Counted from the first letter of the stretch, positions 16,862 through 25,354 are shown. The stretch is DNA of 64,000 nt from Streptomyces sp. HUAS 15-9 (GCF_025642155.1 NZ_CP106798.1:4588001-4652000), one strand, 5' to 3'. Translations and numbers: made by a program. Notes: generated by a model not told the origin, from the sequence alone.

Positions 16862-18388
16862 ATGCGTGCGATCGGCATGACCGACGACGACCGGCCGCTG
16901 CGCTGTCTGGTCACCGGTGCCACCGGTTACATCGGCGGCAGGCTGGTGCCGGAGTTGCTGGCCGCCGGGCATTCCGTGTGCTGCCTGGCCCGCGCCCCCG
17001 GCAAGCTGCGGGACCATCCGTGGTTCGGGCAGGTGGAGGCCGTGTGCGGGGACGTGACGGACGAGGGGGCCGTACGTGCGGCCATGGAGGGCGTGGACGT
17101 CGCGTACTACCTGGTGCACGCGCTGGGCACCGGTCGGGGCTTCGAGGAGACCGACCGGCGCGCGGCCAGGATATTCGGCGAGCAGGCGCGTGCCGCCGGA
17201 ATCCGTCGGATCGTCTACCTCGGCGGGCTGAGCCCTTCCGGGGTACCCGAGCACGCACTCTCACCCCATCTGCGGTCCCGCGCCGAAGTGGGCCGCATCC
17301 TCCTGGCCTCGGGCGTGCCGACCGCCGTACTGCGGGCAGCCGTGATCATCGGGTCGGGTTCGGCCTCGTTCGAGATGCTGCGATATCTGACCGAGCGGCT
17401 GCCCGTGATGGTGACCCCGAGCTGGGTGCGCACCCGCATCCAGCCCATCGCCGTCCGCGACGTGCTGCGCCTCCTCGTGGGATGCGCGAGGCTGCCGTAC
17501 GACGTGAACCGCGCCTTCGACATCGGCGGACCGGACATCGTCACATACGAGGAGATGATGCGGCGGTACGCCGTCGTCGCCGGTCTGCCGAAGCGCGTCA
17601 TCGTGCCCGTTCCGCTGCTCACCCCCCGGCTGTCCAGCCTCTGGGTCGGTCTGGTCACCCCGGTGCCGGGCGCTCTCGCTCGCCCGCTGGTCGAGTCGCT
17701 GAAACACGAGGTGGTCTGCGCCGAGCGGGACATCGTCCGTTATGTGCCGGACCCTCCGGAGGGACCGGTCACCCTCGACCGGGCGATCCGGCTGGCTCTG
17801 AGGCGCGTGCAGGACGCGGATGTTGCCACCAGGTGGTCCTCGGCCTCGGTTCCCCGTGCCCCCAGCGACCCGCTGCCCACCGACCCCGACTGGGCGGGCG
17901 GGAGCCTCTACACGGATCACCGCGAGCGCACGGTCGAGGCGTCGCCGCAGGCCCTGTGGCGGGTGGTGGAGGCGATCGGCGGCGAGAACGGCTGGTACTC
18001 CTCGCTGCTCGCCTGGTCCCTGCGGGGCTGGCTGGACACCCTGGTGGGCGGTGTCGGCCTGCGTCGGGGCCGCCGGGACGCGACCCGGCTGCGGGTCGGC
18101 GACAGCCTGGACTTCTGGCGAGTGGAGGAGATCGAGCCGGGCCGGCTGCTCCGATTGCGCGCGGAGATGCGGCTGCCGGGCCTGGCCTGGCTGGAGATGG
18201 CCGTCGACCAGGATCCACAGGGGCGCACGGTGTACCGGCAGCGGGCACTGTTCCATCCGCACGGCCTGACCGGGCACGCCTACTGGTGGGGCGTGGCCCC
18301 CTTCCACGCCGCGATCTTCGGCGGCATGGCCCGCAACATCGCCGCCGCGGCAGAATCGGCCGCCCCCGAACCGGCCCGTACTCACTGA
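16862..18388 (+). CDS. SDR-family NAD(P)-binding protein with C-terminal DUF2867 domain
   Basis: A 508-residue protein with an N-terminal atypical short-chain dehydrogenase (NmrA/complex-I-NDUFA9-like) domain. The dinucleotide motif GATGYIGG is at about 18-25, the helix-turn after DVAYYLVHALG is typical, and no full Tyr-x3-Lys catalytic pair is obvious. Residues about 355-500 form the DUF2867/SRPBCC-like domain that accompanies this SDR type. Two starts are possible (ATG 16862 or 16877); neither has a strong ribosome site. The photolyase gene follows after 15 bases, and SDR-DUF2867/photolyase pairs are common in light-response clusters. Substrate unknown. Both genes lie between two copies of the tRNA-Gly 3' end. 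Confidence 0.8.
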   Translation: MRAIGMTDDDRPLRCLVTGATGYIGGRLVPELLAAGHSVCCLARAPGKLRDHPWFGQVEAVCGDVTDEGAVRAAMEGVDVAYYLVHALGTGRGFEETDRRAARIFGEQARAAGIRRIVYLGGLSPSGVPEHALSPHLRSRAEVGRILLASGVPTAVLRAAVIIGSGSASFEMLRYLTERLPVMVTPSWVRTRIQPIAVRDVLRLLVGCARLPYDVNRAFDIGGPDIVTYEEMMRRYAVVAGLPKRVIVPVPLLTPRLSSLWVGLVTPVPGALARPLVESLKHEVVCAERDIVRYVPDPPEGPVTLDRAIRLALRRVQDADVATRWSSASVPRAPSDPLPTDPDWAGGSLYTDHRERTVEASPQALWRVVEAIGGENGWYSSLLAWSLRGWLDTLVGGVGLRRGRRDATRLRVGDSLDFWRVEEIEPGRLLRLRAEMRLPGLAWLEMAVDQDPQGRTVYRQRALFHPHGLTGHAYWWGVAPFHAAIFGGMARNIAAAAESAAPEPARTH

Positions 18389-18403
18389 GGGGGCCCAAGA
18401 ACT

Positions 18404-19771
18404 GTGCGCGTCTCGGTCGCCCTGTTCACCGCCGACCTGCGGGTGCACGACAACCCGGTCCTCCAGGCCGCTCTGAAGGACGCCGAACGTGTGGTCCCGC
18501 TCTTCGTCGTCGACACCGGCATCCGCCGCACCGGCTTCGCCGGACCCAACCGCGCGGCGTTCCTCGCCGGCAGCCTGACCGACCTCGACGCGGCCCTGCG
18601 GGCTCGGGGCGGCCGGCTGGTGGTGCGCGTCGGCGACGTGGTCGAGGAGACCTGTCGGGTGGCGGCGGAGACCGGTGCAACCGTGGTGCACATCGCGGGC
18701 GGGGTGAGCCGTTACGCGGCACGGCGCGAGGACCGGCTGCGCGCGGAGCTGGCCGGCGACCGACGCGAACTACGCGTCCATGACGCCTCGTTGACGGTCG
18801 TACCGCCAGGAGCGCTGACACCTGTGGGCAAGGGCCACTTCGCCGTCTTCACCCCGTACTTCCGCCGATGGGAGAGCTTCTCCGTGCGCGGCGTCCTGCC
18901 CGCACCGGACGTCGTACGGCTACCGGACGTAGGTTCGGCCGGCCTTGCTCGCGCAGCGTCGCTCGCGTCGGGCTCCACATCGCCGAGCCTGCCCGCCGGC
19001 GGGGAATCCGAGGCCCGTCGCAGGCTGCGGTCATGGCTGGCGGGCCCGCTGTCCGCATACGAGGACCGGCACGACGACCTGGCCGCCGACGCGACCTCCC
19101 GCCTCTCCCCCTACCTGCACTTCGGCTGCCTCTCACCCACCGAACTGCTGCACCGGGCCCGCGCCCAGGACGGTCCCGGTGCGCATGCCTTCGTCCGCCA
19201 GCTCGCCTGGCGGGACTTCCATCACCAGGTCCTGGCGGCCCGCCCCGACGCGGCCGACCATGACTACCGCCCCCGGCACGACTGCTGGCGCCGCGCCACC
19301 AAGGAGTTCGAAGCCTGGCGGGACGGCCGCACGGGTTACCCCGTCGTCGACGCCGCCCTGCGACAGCTCTGCCACGAGGGCTGGATGCCGGGCCGGGCCC
19401 GCTTGCTCGCGGCGAGCTTTCTCACCAAGACGCTGTACGTGGACTGGCGGGTGGGAGCCCGCCACTTCCTGGACCTCCTGGTCGACGGCGATGTGGCGAA
19501 CAACCAGCTCAACTGGCAATGGGTCGCCGGGACCGGCACGGACACCCGCCCGAACCGGCTCCTCAACCCACTCGTCCAGGCACGCAGGTACGACCCCCGC
19601 GGGGAGTACGTACGCCGCTGGCTCCCCGAGCTCCGCCACCTCGACGCCACGGCGGTCCACCGCGTCCCCCATCTCGACGCAGCCGCCCGTGCGGGCCTGG
19701 ACTACCCCGCCCCGATCGTGGATCTCGCCGCGGCCGCCGCCCGGTTCAGGGAGCGACGGGGCGCCGAGTGA
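18404..19771 (+). CDS. phr: Deoxyribodipyrimidine photolyase (FAD/light-dependent DNA repair)
   Basis: A 455-residue class I photolyase of usual length. The GTG start has GAGGGGGCCC upstream and lies 15 bases after the SDR gene. The N-terminal Rossmann domain (ALFTADLRVHDNP, which normally holds the antenna pigment) is followed by the FAD-binding helical domain with all hallmark blocks: TSRLSPYLHFGCLSP, FVRQLAWRDFHHQ, RTGYPVVDAALRQL, GWMPGRARL and NNQLNWQWVAGTGTD. The Trp/Asn residues that line the FAD and lesion pocket are present. It splits cyclobutane pyrimidine dimers using blue light. A hairpin at 19784-19810 ends the transcript. Confidence 0.93.
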   Translation: MRVSVALFTADLRVHDNPVLQAALKDAERVVPLFVVDTGIRRTGFAGPNRAAFLAGSLTDLDAALRARGGRLVVRVGDVVEETCRVAAETGATVVHIAGGVSRYAARREDRLRAELAGDRRELRVHDASLTVVPPGALTPVGKGHFAVFTPYFRRWESFSVRGVLPAPDVVRLPDVGSAGLARAASLASGSTSPSLPAGGESEARRRLRSWLAGPLSAYEDRHDDLAADATSRLSPYLHFGCLSPTELLHRARAQDGPGAHAFVRQLAWRDFHHQVLAARPDAADHDYRPRHDCWRRATKEFEAWRDGRTGYPVVDAALRQLCHEGWMPGRARLLAASFLTKTLYVDWRVGARHFLDLLVDGDVANNQLNWQWVAGTGTDTRPNRLLNPLVQARRYDPRGEYVRRWLPELRHLDATAVHRVPHLDAAARAGLDYPAPIVDLAAAAARFRERRGAE

Positions 19772-19783
19772 CCGGAACCAAAC

Positions 19784-19810
19784 AAACCCCAGGCCGCTGG
19801 CCTGGGGTTT
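19784..19810. terminator. Bidirectional terminator after phr and after tRNA-Gly fragment B
   Basis: AAACCCCAGGCC, three-base loop, GGCCTGGGGTTT: a perfect 12-bp stem 13 bases after the photolyase stop. On the minus strand it follows tRNA fragment B, as at copies A and C. Confidence 0.8.
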
Positions 19811-19815
19811 CTCTC

Positions 19816-19863
19816 TGGAGCGGGTGACGAGAATCGAACTCGCGCTCTCAGCTCGGGAAGCTA
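19816..19863 (-). other. Displaced 3' half of tRNA-Gly (attachment-site copy B)
   Basis: A second copy of the tRNA-Gly 3' half, matching 23046-23093 with one or two changes in the anticodon arm and ending around AAGCT. Together with copy A at 16373 and the intact gene at 23046 it divides the region into two segments of 3.4 and 3.2 kb. The stop codon of the adjacent minus-strand gene (19861-19863) falls on its edge. Confidence 0.8.
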
Positions 19864-20385
19864 GGGGCGTTTACGAGTGGTTGCCGGGCTGATCTGTGGC
19901 GACGCCGTCTCGGAGCTTGGATCTCCTCCTGCCCGTTCTCCGCTGTTCCCCGTGGTTCCCCGCACGATCTGGCACGGGTCTGGCACGGCCGCGTCGTCGA
20001 GCAGCACGGCGAGTTCCCTAAGGTCGTTCGCGACCATGACCTGAGCGAGGCGTCCGGCGATCGCCACGACTTCCGGCCAGGAAGAGGCCTGGAGATACTC
20101 CGCGTCCGTGTCGTTGGGCGCCTCGGCCGCCGCGGCGTTGAGCGCGACACCGAGCTCTCTCATCAGAACGACCTCTTCGTCACTTCGGAGGCTGACTCCG
20201 AGGTACCGGTCCGGCTCGTCGGCGTCACAGAAGTCGTCGAAGAGCGTGTGGAAAACATGGTCCAGGTTTTCGAACGTCGACGGTTCGAGCCACACTTCCC
20301 CCTGCCATGGTGGATTGGCCAAGGCCAACACAACGGGCACGAGGTGAACTCGGTGGTTCGCTAAGAGTCGGGCGTCTTCGCTCAC
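19861..20385 (-). CDS. Hypothetical protein, tail extended through an attachment site
   Basis: A 174-residue acidic soluble protein starting at a GTG that has TACGCT 7 bases upstream and no ribosome site, so it is probably leaderless. The first 130 residues (PPWQGEVWLEPSTF, VFHTLFDDFCDADEP) look like a conserved Streptomyces cytoplasmic protein that I cannot name. The last 40 or so (…CQIVRGTTGNSGER… to …ATTRKRP) are of different composition and run up to the tRNA-Gly fragment. The natural C-terminus was therefore probably replaced when an element integrated or was lost here. Confidence 0.6.
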   Translation of the reverse strand: MSEDARLLANHRVHLVPVVLALANPPWQGEVWLEPSTFENLDHVFHTLFDDFCDADEPDRYLGVSLRSDEEVVLMRELGVALNAAAAEAPNDTDAEYLQASSWPEVVAIAGRLAQVMVANDLRELAVLLDDAAVPDPCQIVRGTTGNSGERAGGDPSSETASPQISPATTRKRP

Positions 20386-20699
20386 AAGTCCGAGCGTAGC
20401 GACCGCAGCAGGTGGAGGCGCTGGCCCTCTTACGACGCCGCTTCAGGAGTTCGGTCCGAGTCTGTTACGACTGCTGCCGGCGGCTGGAGCGGCTGCGGTA
20501 CAGGGCCAGTGGTGTGCGCTCCCGTCCGGCGTCGTCAGCCATGGAGGTCAGAAGCCTTCTGATCCGTAGCTCTACAGAGTTCGATCGGAGACGGTCATAC
20601 AGGTCGCGCATCGGCCCCAAGGGGACGCTACGGGGTGGGACCGGTTGCTGTGGTTGCTGTATCCGGCTGCTGTACAGCAGGATGCCGGTGGGTCACTCT

Positions 20700-20923
20700 C
20701 AAGATCCACGGCTACCAGGGCACCGGACTCGTCATCCCGCACTGAGAAACGAATGGCGAGGAACTCCCCGCCTGGAAGGAGGAACACAACCGCTCCCACA
20801 AGCGAGTTCGCGCCCGCGTCGAGCACACCTTCGCCCGCATGAAGGGCTGGAAGATCCTCCGCGACTGCCGCCTGAAAAGGCGACGGCGTCCATTACGCCG
20901 TGCTCGGCATCGCCCGCCTGTGA
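20700..20923 (+). pseudogene. IS5-family transposase remnant (C-terminus)
   Basis: Reading from 20700, the frame encodes GYQGTGLVIPH, then a stop, then the typical IS5/DDE_Tnp_4 end (WKEEHNRSHKRVRARVEH, TFARMKGWKILRDCRLK). After a one-base shift it ends GDGVHYAVLGIARL and a stop at 20921-20923. The N-terminal and catalytic parts are absent. It is a relic only. Confidence 0.8.
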
Positions 20924-21030
20924 ACCTCATGTTTCACTCAACTGCCGTGACCGGAAGGAAAGTTGCGCCCTAGGGTCAGTTCCTGGCGGTCGACGGGGCC
21001 GCTTTCATCGAGAGAAATACGGGGAAACAC

Positions 21031-21546
21031 GTGCGTTCCATACCCAAGATCGTCGCAGTCGGCTGCGCCGCCACCGCACTTGCCGCTGTGGGTGCTGTAC
21101 CCGCCAGTGCCGGGACGGTCCATCCGATGTCATGCCCGCCCGACAAGGGCTACGACTTCTCGGGCAGCTACACGTATTACAGGGACATGGAACCCCGTTC
21201 CGGCGGCGACAGCGGCACGACGATCAGCATCACCTTCCACAAGGGGAAGACGACGACGTCGACGGTCGGCGGGGCGATCTCCGGCGAAGCCAAGGTGGTG
21301 TTCGTCAAGGCGTCGGCTGAGTTCGACTACCACTTCGCCTGGCAGTGGACGAACAGCACCACCTACACGTGGTCGTGGAAGGTGCCGAAGACGATGAGGC
21401 ACGGTTACCTGCACGCCGGGGTGAAGGTCAGGTACACGAAGTGGAACTACAACAAGACCGAGCCCAACTGCAAAACCAAGGTGCTGCGCAAGGGATCGGC
21501 GCGGCTGGTCTACAAGGGCCGCGAGACGTGGCACGGGAAAAGCTGA
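21031..21546 (+). CDS. Secreted beta-rich protein, possibly pore-forming, paired with a lipoprotein
   Basis: A 171-residue protein with a signal peptide cleaved near VPASAGT. GGGGAAA lies 5 bases before the GTG start. The mature part is rich in Ser, Thr, Tyr, Trp and Lys and shows long alternating strands (TTTSTVGGAISGEAKVVF, then FDYHFAWQWTNSTTYTWSW), ending with a Cys pair. The pattern of amphipathic strands with Ser/Thr reminds me of aerolysin-type or other beta-pore proteins; this is a visual impression, not a proven homology. The stop overlaps the next start (TGATG), so the downstream lipoprotein is translationally coupled. Confidence 0.75.
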   Translation: MRSIPKIVAVGCAATALAAVGAVPASAGTVHPMSCPPDKGYDFSGSYTYYRDMEPRSGGDSGTTISITFHKGKTTTSTVGGAISGEAKVVFVKASAEFDYHFAWQWTNSTTYTWSWKVPKTMRHGYLHAGVKVRYTKWNYNKTEPNCKTKVLRKGSARLVYKGRETWHGKS

Positions 21547-21998
21547 TGCGCAGCGCAGGGATCGTTCTGCTGGTGGTGTCCGCCGCTGTGGTGTCCGGGT
21601 GCAGCGGCGGGAAGAGTACGCCGCCTTCGCCGAGTGCCTCGAAGGCGGCGCTGGTGTCCGATCCGGACAATCCTGACAAGGGCGCTAAGACACCGGGCCG
21701 GCTGGGTCCGGGGACGGTGAAGCTGCCCGTGGCTGCGGACCGGATTGCCGCATTGTCCGTGCGGTACGACTGTCTCGGTCCCCCGGGTGGTCTGCAGGTC
21801 AGTAATGGGACAGCGCTGCGCGCCGGGATCGAAGTGTGTGACGACAGCGCCACCTACGGTGCCTCGATGAAGGCGAAAGACCTGGATGGCCGGAAGTTCG
21901 GCGGTACGGTCAAGATCGAGGCCGACAAGCGGACGCGGTGGCGCGTTTCCGTCAGCATCACCGACAAGGACGGCGTCAAACAGGCAGTCCATAGCTGA
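21546..21998 (+). CDS. Small lipoprotein coupled to the secreted beta-rich protein
   Basis: A 150-residue lipoprotein whose ATG overlaps the previous stop (TGATG). The signal peptide ends in the lipobox VVSGC with the acylated Cys at 19, followed by a Ser/Pro linker. The folded part has two Cys (DCLGPPGG and EVCDDS) and a beta-rich C-terminus (GGTVKIEADKRTRWRVSVSI). Coupling to a secreted partner suggests that the two proteins act together at the cell surface, for example as a secreted factor and its anchor or protector. Function unknown. Confidence 0.75.
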   Translation: MRSAGIVLLVVSAAVVSGCSGGKSTPPSPSASKAALVSDPDNPDKGAKTPGRLGPGTVKLPVAADRIAALSVRYDCLGPPGGLQVSNGTALRAGIEVCDDSATYGASMKAKDLDGRKFGGTVKIEADKRTRWRVSVSITDKDGVKQAVHS

Positions 21999-22091
21999 GC
22001 TTGACTCTGTCGGGGATCTTGGAGTTGCCCGGTGCGTCGGCGTGATTGGTGGGCATGCTCGGGGTGTTCCGAGAGCCTATGCAGTTGTCCA

Positions 22092-22243
22092 GCTCCCATC
22101 CCGTCCGCCGTCGACCCACACACCGTGGAGCGGGCGTGGTTCAGGGGCGTCAAGGTGGAGCGCGCCACTGTACGAACGACCTTGACGCCCCTGGGCCGCG
22201 TCTGCTCGGCTCTGCCTGGGTCGACGGTGGATGGGATGGGAGC
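22092..22243. repeat. 152-bp imperfect palindrome (cruciform-like) upstream of the truncated integrase
   Basis: Two pairs of arms share the same centre at 22167.5. The outer arms are 22092-22118 and 22217-22243 (27 bases, two mismatches). The inner arms are 22142-22156 and 22179-22193 (15 bases, perfect: CAGGGGCGTCAAGGT). A 22-base loop lies in the middle. No gene overlaps it convincingly. It may be a small non-autonomous mobile element, a folded RNA or a transfer/replication site of the integrated element. Confidence 0.85.
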
Positions 22244-22522
22244 ACCCGCGCACGCCACTACGTGCCCGCGGCCGGCGGCGGCGCCCCCTCCATCCTGGTG
22301 CCGGCCGATCCCCCGCCGGAGGCATCGTCTTGACCTTGGGCCGCGCTCCACGGTGCTCGACTCATGGCCACCGACCCTATCCACATGTGAGCGCGCGGAG
22401 GCGGAGCGGGTCGGAGGCAGGAGCGGCGCCCCGAGCGGAGCCGTGAGCGCGCCCGGCGGAGCGGAGCGCAGCCGGGGCTTGACGCCCTGAGGATCCGTGT
22501 TCGCCTCGCCGAGCCGGAACGC

Positions 22523-22996
22523 ATGAACGGGCGACGCGTCCAAGGCGACACCAAGAGCGAGGCCGGAACCCGGACTGTGATTCTTCCCGCCTTCCTCCAT
22601 CGGGAGCTCCGATGGCACTTGGAGTCGTACGCCGAGGAAGGACCCGACGGACTGCTGTTGGTGGGGGAGAAGGGGGCTCCCTTCCGCCGCAGTACCTTCG
22701 GCCGGAGGTGGCGCAGGGCGGGTGAGGTCGTCGGCATGCCCGAGGGCTTCCGGTTCTACGACCTCCGCCACACCGGGCACACCCTGTCCACGCGGTCAGG
22801 GGCCACCCTGAAGGACACGATGGTCCGTGCCGGGCAGTCCTCCGAGAAGGCCGCGTTGATCTATCAGCACTCCGACGACGAGCGACAGGAAGAGGTCGCC
22901 GCCGGCCTCGACGCCACCGTCCGTAAGGCTCGGGCAGCTGCCGCTCAGAAGGGTCCCGCCCAGCGTTCTGGCACGAATCTGGCACGCGACAACTGA
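22523..22996 (+). pseudogene. Tyrosine site-specific integrase, C-terminal catalytic part only
   Basis: About 157 residues of the phage-integrase catalytic domain survive: TKSEAGTRTVILP, then LLLVGEKGAPFRRS, then FYDLRHTGHT (box II with Arg and His). The catalytic Tyr is in AALIYQHS. The N-terminal arm- and core-binding domains and the first catalytic Arg are missing, and sequence upstream of the ATG shows stops in frame. It ends 50 bases from the intact tRNA-Gly, which is the usual place for an integrase beside its attachment site. This fits the former enzyme of the element between copies B and C. Confidence 0.8.
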
Positions 22997-23012
22997 TCAC
23001 GATGGCCAGCAA

Positions 23013-23039
23013 AAAGGCCCGGGTCTCTGACCTGGGCCT
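23013..23039 (-). terminator. Terminator of tRNA-Gly
   Basis: AAGGCCCGGGT, short loop, ACCTGGGCCTT, directly downstream of the tRNA on the minus strand. It differs in sequence from the terminators beside copies A and B, which fits the idea that this 3' end was supplied by an integrating element. Confidence 0.75.
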
Positions 23040-23045
23040 TCTCCA

Positions 23046-23119
23046 TGGAGCGGGTGACGAGAATCGAACTCGCGCTCTCAGCTTGGGAAGCTGATGTTCT
23101 ACCATTAAACTACACCCGC
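23046..23119 (-). tRNA. tRNA-Gly (anticodon CCC)
   Basis: A complete 74-base tRNA with encoded CCA. The acceptor stem is GCGGGTG/CACCCGC with discriminator T. The D-arm contains GTTTAATGGTAGAAC. The anticodon stem-loop is TCAGC-TTCCCAA-GCTGA giving anticodon CCC, and the T-arm is CGAGTTCGATTCTCG. Its 3' half is repeated at 16373 and 19816, so this gene is the attachment site used by past integrative elements. Confidence 0.95.
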
Positions 23120-23389
23120 GTAAGACGCCGACCGAGTCGGTGTCCGAACGCTCGCTCACTGTACCTCATCGCGGACCCCCGGTGCTCTTGCCGTGGGGTC
23201 CGAGAGTGTTTCGAGGGGTGGATCCGGCTGCGGGGGAACGGAGTTGGGGCGTACCGTGGGGGTGTGGGAGAGGGGCCGGGCGAGGCCGGAGTGCCGCCTG
23301 GAGAGTCGTCTCTTTGATCCCGTAATGTGGCTTTTGTCGTCGCGGCAGTAAGCCAGACGCGGCTCTTGGGGAAGGGACTCTAGGACTTG

Positions 23390-23548
23390 ATGGAACGCAC
23401 CGTCGTCCGCTGTGCCGATGGGCACGTGTTCAGCACCGCTTCGTTCCCGATGCAGCAGGCCGAGCGGCTCGGCCCCGGCCGGCTCCTCCGGTGTCCACGG
23501 TGTGCCCGGCTGCGCAGCGTCGTGCCTGTCGCTCTCGAGAAGCGGTAG
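23390..23548 (+). CDS. Small zinc-ribbon-like protein, 52 residues
   Basis: A short gene between tRNA-Gly and dcd. The product begins MERTVVRCADGHVFSTASF and continues with a Cys-x-x-Cys pair in LLRCPRCARLRSVVPV. The two knuckles (CADGH and CPRC) look like a treble-clef or zinc ribbon. I recall closely similar small proteins in many Streptomyces genomes, always without a named function. There is no strong ribosome binding site; a GGGAAGGGA purine run lies about 15 bases upstream. Confidence 0.7.
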   Translation: MERTVVRCADGHVFSTASFPMQQAERLGPGRLLRCPRCARLRSVVPVALEKR

Positions 23549-23622
23549 AGAGCGCCAGAGAGCGATGGGGGACGTAGCAGTCAGTCGCAGCGCGTAGTCA
23601 TGGGCGCGCTGGGTCGTCACGA

Positions 23623-23653
23623 TTGTCACGGCTCCGCGCGCCTTGCGTATCCT
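23623..23653 (+). promoter_or_regulatory. Probable leaderless promoter of dcd
   Basis: -35 TTGTCA at 23623-23628 and -10 TATCCT at 23648-23653 (19-base spacer), with the GTG start only 6 bases after the -10. No ribosome binding site is present, so dcd is probably translated from a leaderless mRNA. Confidence 0.55.
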
Positions 23654-23659
23654 CGGGGC

Positions 23660-24235
23660 GTGCTTCTCTCAGACAAGGACATCCGGGCCGAGATCGACGC
23701 CGGGCGGGTACGGATCGATCCCTACGACGAAACCATGGTGCAGCCGTCGAGCATCGACGTGCGGCTGGACCGTTACTTCCGGGTGTTCGAGAACCACCGG
23801 TACCCGCACATCGACCCCTCGGTAGAGCAGGCCGACCTCACACGGCTCGTGGAGCCGGAGGGCGACGAGCCGTTCATCCTGCACCCCGGGGAGTTCGTGC
23901 TGGCCTCGACGTACGAGGTCATCACGCTTCCCGACGACCTCGCCTCGCGGCTGGAGGGCAAGTCCTCCCTCGGGCGCCTCGGGCTCGTCACCCACTCGAC
24001 CGCCGGGTTCATCGACCCCGGGTTCTCCGGGCACGTCACCCTGGAGCTGTCCAATCTCGCCACCTTGCCGATCAAGCTGTGGCCCGGTATGAAGATCGGC
24101 CAGCTGTGCATGTTCCGGCTCACCTCGCCGGCCGAGCACCCCTACGGCAGCGAGCGGTACGGCTCCCGCTACCAGGGACAGCGCGGGCCCACCGCCTCGC
24201 GCTCCTTCCTCAACTTCCACCGGACGCAGGTGTGA
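23660..24235 (+). CDS. dcd: dCTP deaminase
   Basis: A 191-residue protein of the exact family length, from the GTG at 23660. It converts dCTP to dUTP (some actinobacterial enzymes go on to dUMP), feeding thymidylate synthesis in the cytosol. Hallmarks: [12 protein letters not shown] near the N-terminus, the [11 protein letters not shown] block with the catalytic Arg/Ser region, [19 protein letters not shown] with the active-site Glu, and the C-terminal nucleotide lid [12 protein letters not shown]. The phosphoribosyltransferase gene that follows begins 5 bases after its stop. Confidence 0.97.
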   Translation: MLLSDKDIRAEIDAGRVRIDPYDETMVQPSSIDVRLDRYFRVFENHRYPHIDPSVEQADLTRLVEPEGDEPFILHPGEFVLASTYEVITLPDDLASRLEGKSSLGRLGLVTHSTAGFIDPGFSGHVTLELSNLATLPIKLWPGMKIGQLCMFRLTSPAEHPYGSERYGSRYQGQRGPTASRSFLNFHRTQV

Positions 24236-24240
24236 GTGCC

Positions 24241-24450
24241 GTGAGCGACGTGCGCGAGAACCTGACCTACGAGCGGTTCGGTACGGCCATCCGCGTGCTC
24301 GCCCAGACCATCGCCGACGACGGCTACGAGCCCGACATGGTGCTCTCCATCGCGCGCGGCGGAGTCTTCGTCGCCGGCGGGCTCGCCTACGCCCTCGACT
24401 GCAAGAACCTGCACCTGGTCAACGTCGAGTACATGGGCCTGGCTGCCTAG
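24241..24450 (+). pseudogene. Phosphoribosyltransferase, N-terminal 67 residues only
   Basis: It starts at a GTG 5 bases after dcd. The protein reads as a normal PRTase N-terminus (NLTYERFGTAIRVLAQTIAD, MVLSIARGGVFVAGGLAYAL, HLVNVEY) and then departs into MGLAA and a stop. The catalytic loop, the DDxxDTG PRPP-binding motif and the rest of the usual ~180 residues are absent. The break point marks an insertion or deletion that removed most of the gene. Confidence 0.85.
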
Positions 24451-24720
24451 CCTACGGCTGACAGCCTTGGCGAATGTGCCGGGGAGGCCGTATATGAAGA
24501 AAGCTGATCTTGTGGTTGCTTGGCCTTGATCACCGCTGATCATGGTCCCCGGGCTGAGTAGGTGCTGAGCCGGTTACGGGGCTCACGACGTGGGCGTCTG
24601 GTCGTTGAGAGGTGGTGATCACCTCATGTGGTGGTCGGTCGGCCTTTCCTGTTTCGGCCTCCGGCGACCGCCGTACTCTCGACGCATGGCTGAGCACCGG
24701 ACGACGCGGAGCACCTTGCC

Positions 24721-25260
24721 GTGTACGCGGCTGACCAGGTTGAGCGTGATCAGGCCGACACGGCCGAAGGCGTGCGCGTGTGGGGTGGGTTGCTCATGTC
24801 GGCGGCGACGAGCGCGGCACGATCAGGCGACTACGACACGGCGAACGAGATGATGTCGACGGCCGAGGGGGTAACAAAGCGGCTGGCCCTGCTTCCGGCT
24901 CCGGCCAACGGGCGGATGGTCTCCGTGTTCAGCCGGTCGTCCGTGCGCATCGAACGCGTCCGTCTTGCCGTACAGCACGGGCGCCCGGAAGAGGCTCTGC
25001 AACTGGCCAAGGGCATGCGCCTCAGCGGTGACATTCCTCCGTCCTGGCGTACATGGCTCCTGCTCGACGTGGCCCGTGCGCACGCGGATCTGGGCAACGC
25101 CGAGGGTGCGGTGAAGGCGCTTACGCGGCTGCGTGAGATCGCCCCTGCGCGGATGCGGCACGACACGCTGGCCGTGGCGACAGTGAGTGATCTATGGGCG
25201 CTGCCGACACGCCCGCCCGGGCTGCGCAAGCTCGTTCAATTCCTTGGGATCGCAAGCTGA
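24721..25260 (+). pseudogene. C-terminal half of a helix-turn-helix/TPR-type regulator
   Basis: About 179 residues of helical repeats (AHADLGNAEGAVKALTRL, RPEEALQLAKGMRLS, PPSWRTWLLLDVARA). This matches the TPR-like C-terminal domain of a family of Streptomyces XRE regulators as I remember it. The frame is closed a few codons before the GTG at 24721, and no helix-turn-helix is encoded upstream, so the DNA-binding domain is lost. It sits between the truncated phosphoribosyltransferase and a chimeric fragment, in a zone of rearrangement. Confidence 0.6.
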
Positions 25261-25354
25261 GCCCGCAGAAGTGGGCCGTTATGTCCCTGTAGCACCTCCA
25301 CAACCCTGCGTGACGATTGCCATTCACAGCTCGTCGACACGAGGGACTGAGGAC

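Noticed and set aside
16794..16880. Short frame MRAMTFPAP… ahead of the SDR gene
   Set aside because: Only 28 codons, with basic chance composition and no conservation signal. The gap 16418-16861 otherwise shows no gene that I can support.
20412..20700. Possible gene between the hypothetical protein and the IS5 remnant
   Set aside because: Frames on both strands are short or rich in Arg/Ser with no ribosome site. A 48-codon minus-strand frame (start near 20611) was considered, but its start is poor.
22377..23159. 260-codon minus-strand frame across the integrase remnant and tRNA
   Set aside because: It reads through the tRNA-Gly gene and the antisense of the integrase. Composition is Arg/Pro/Ser-rich as expected of a GC shadow.
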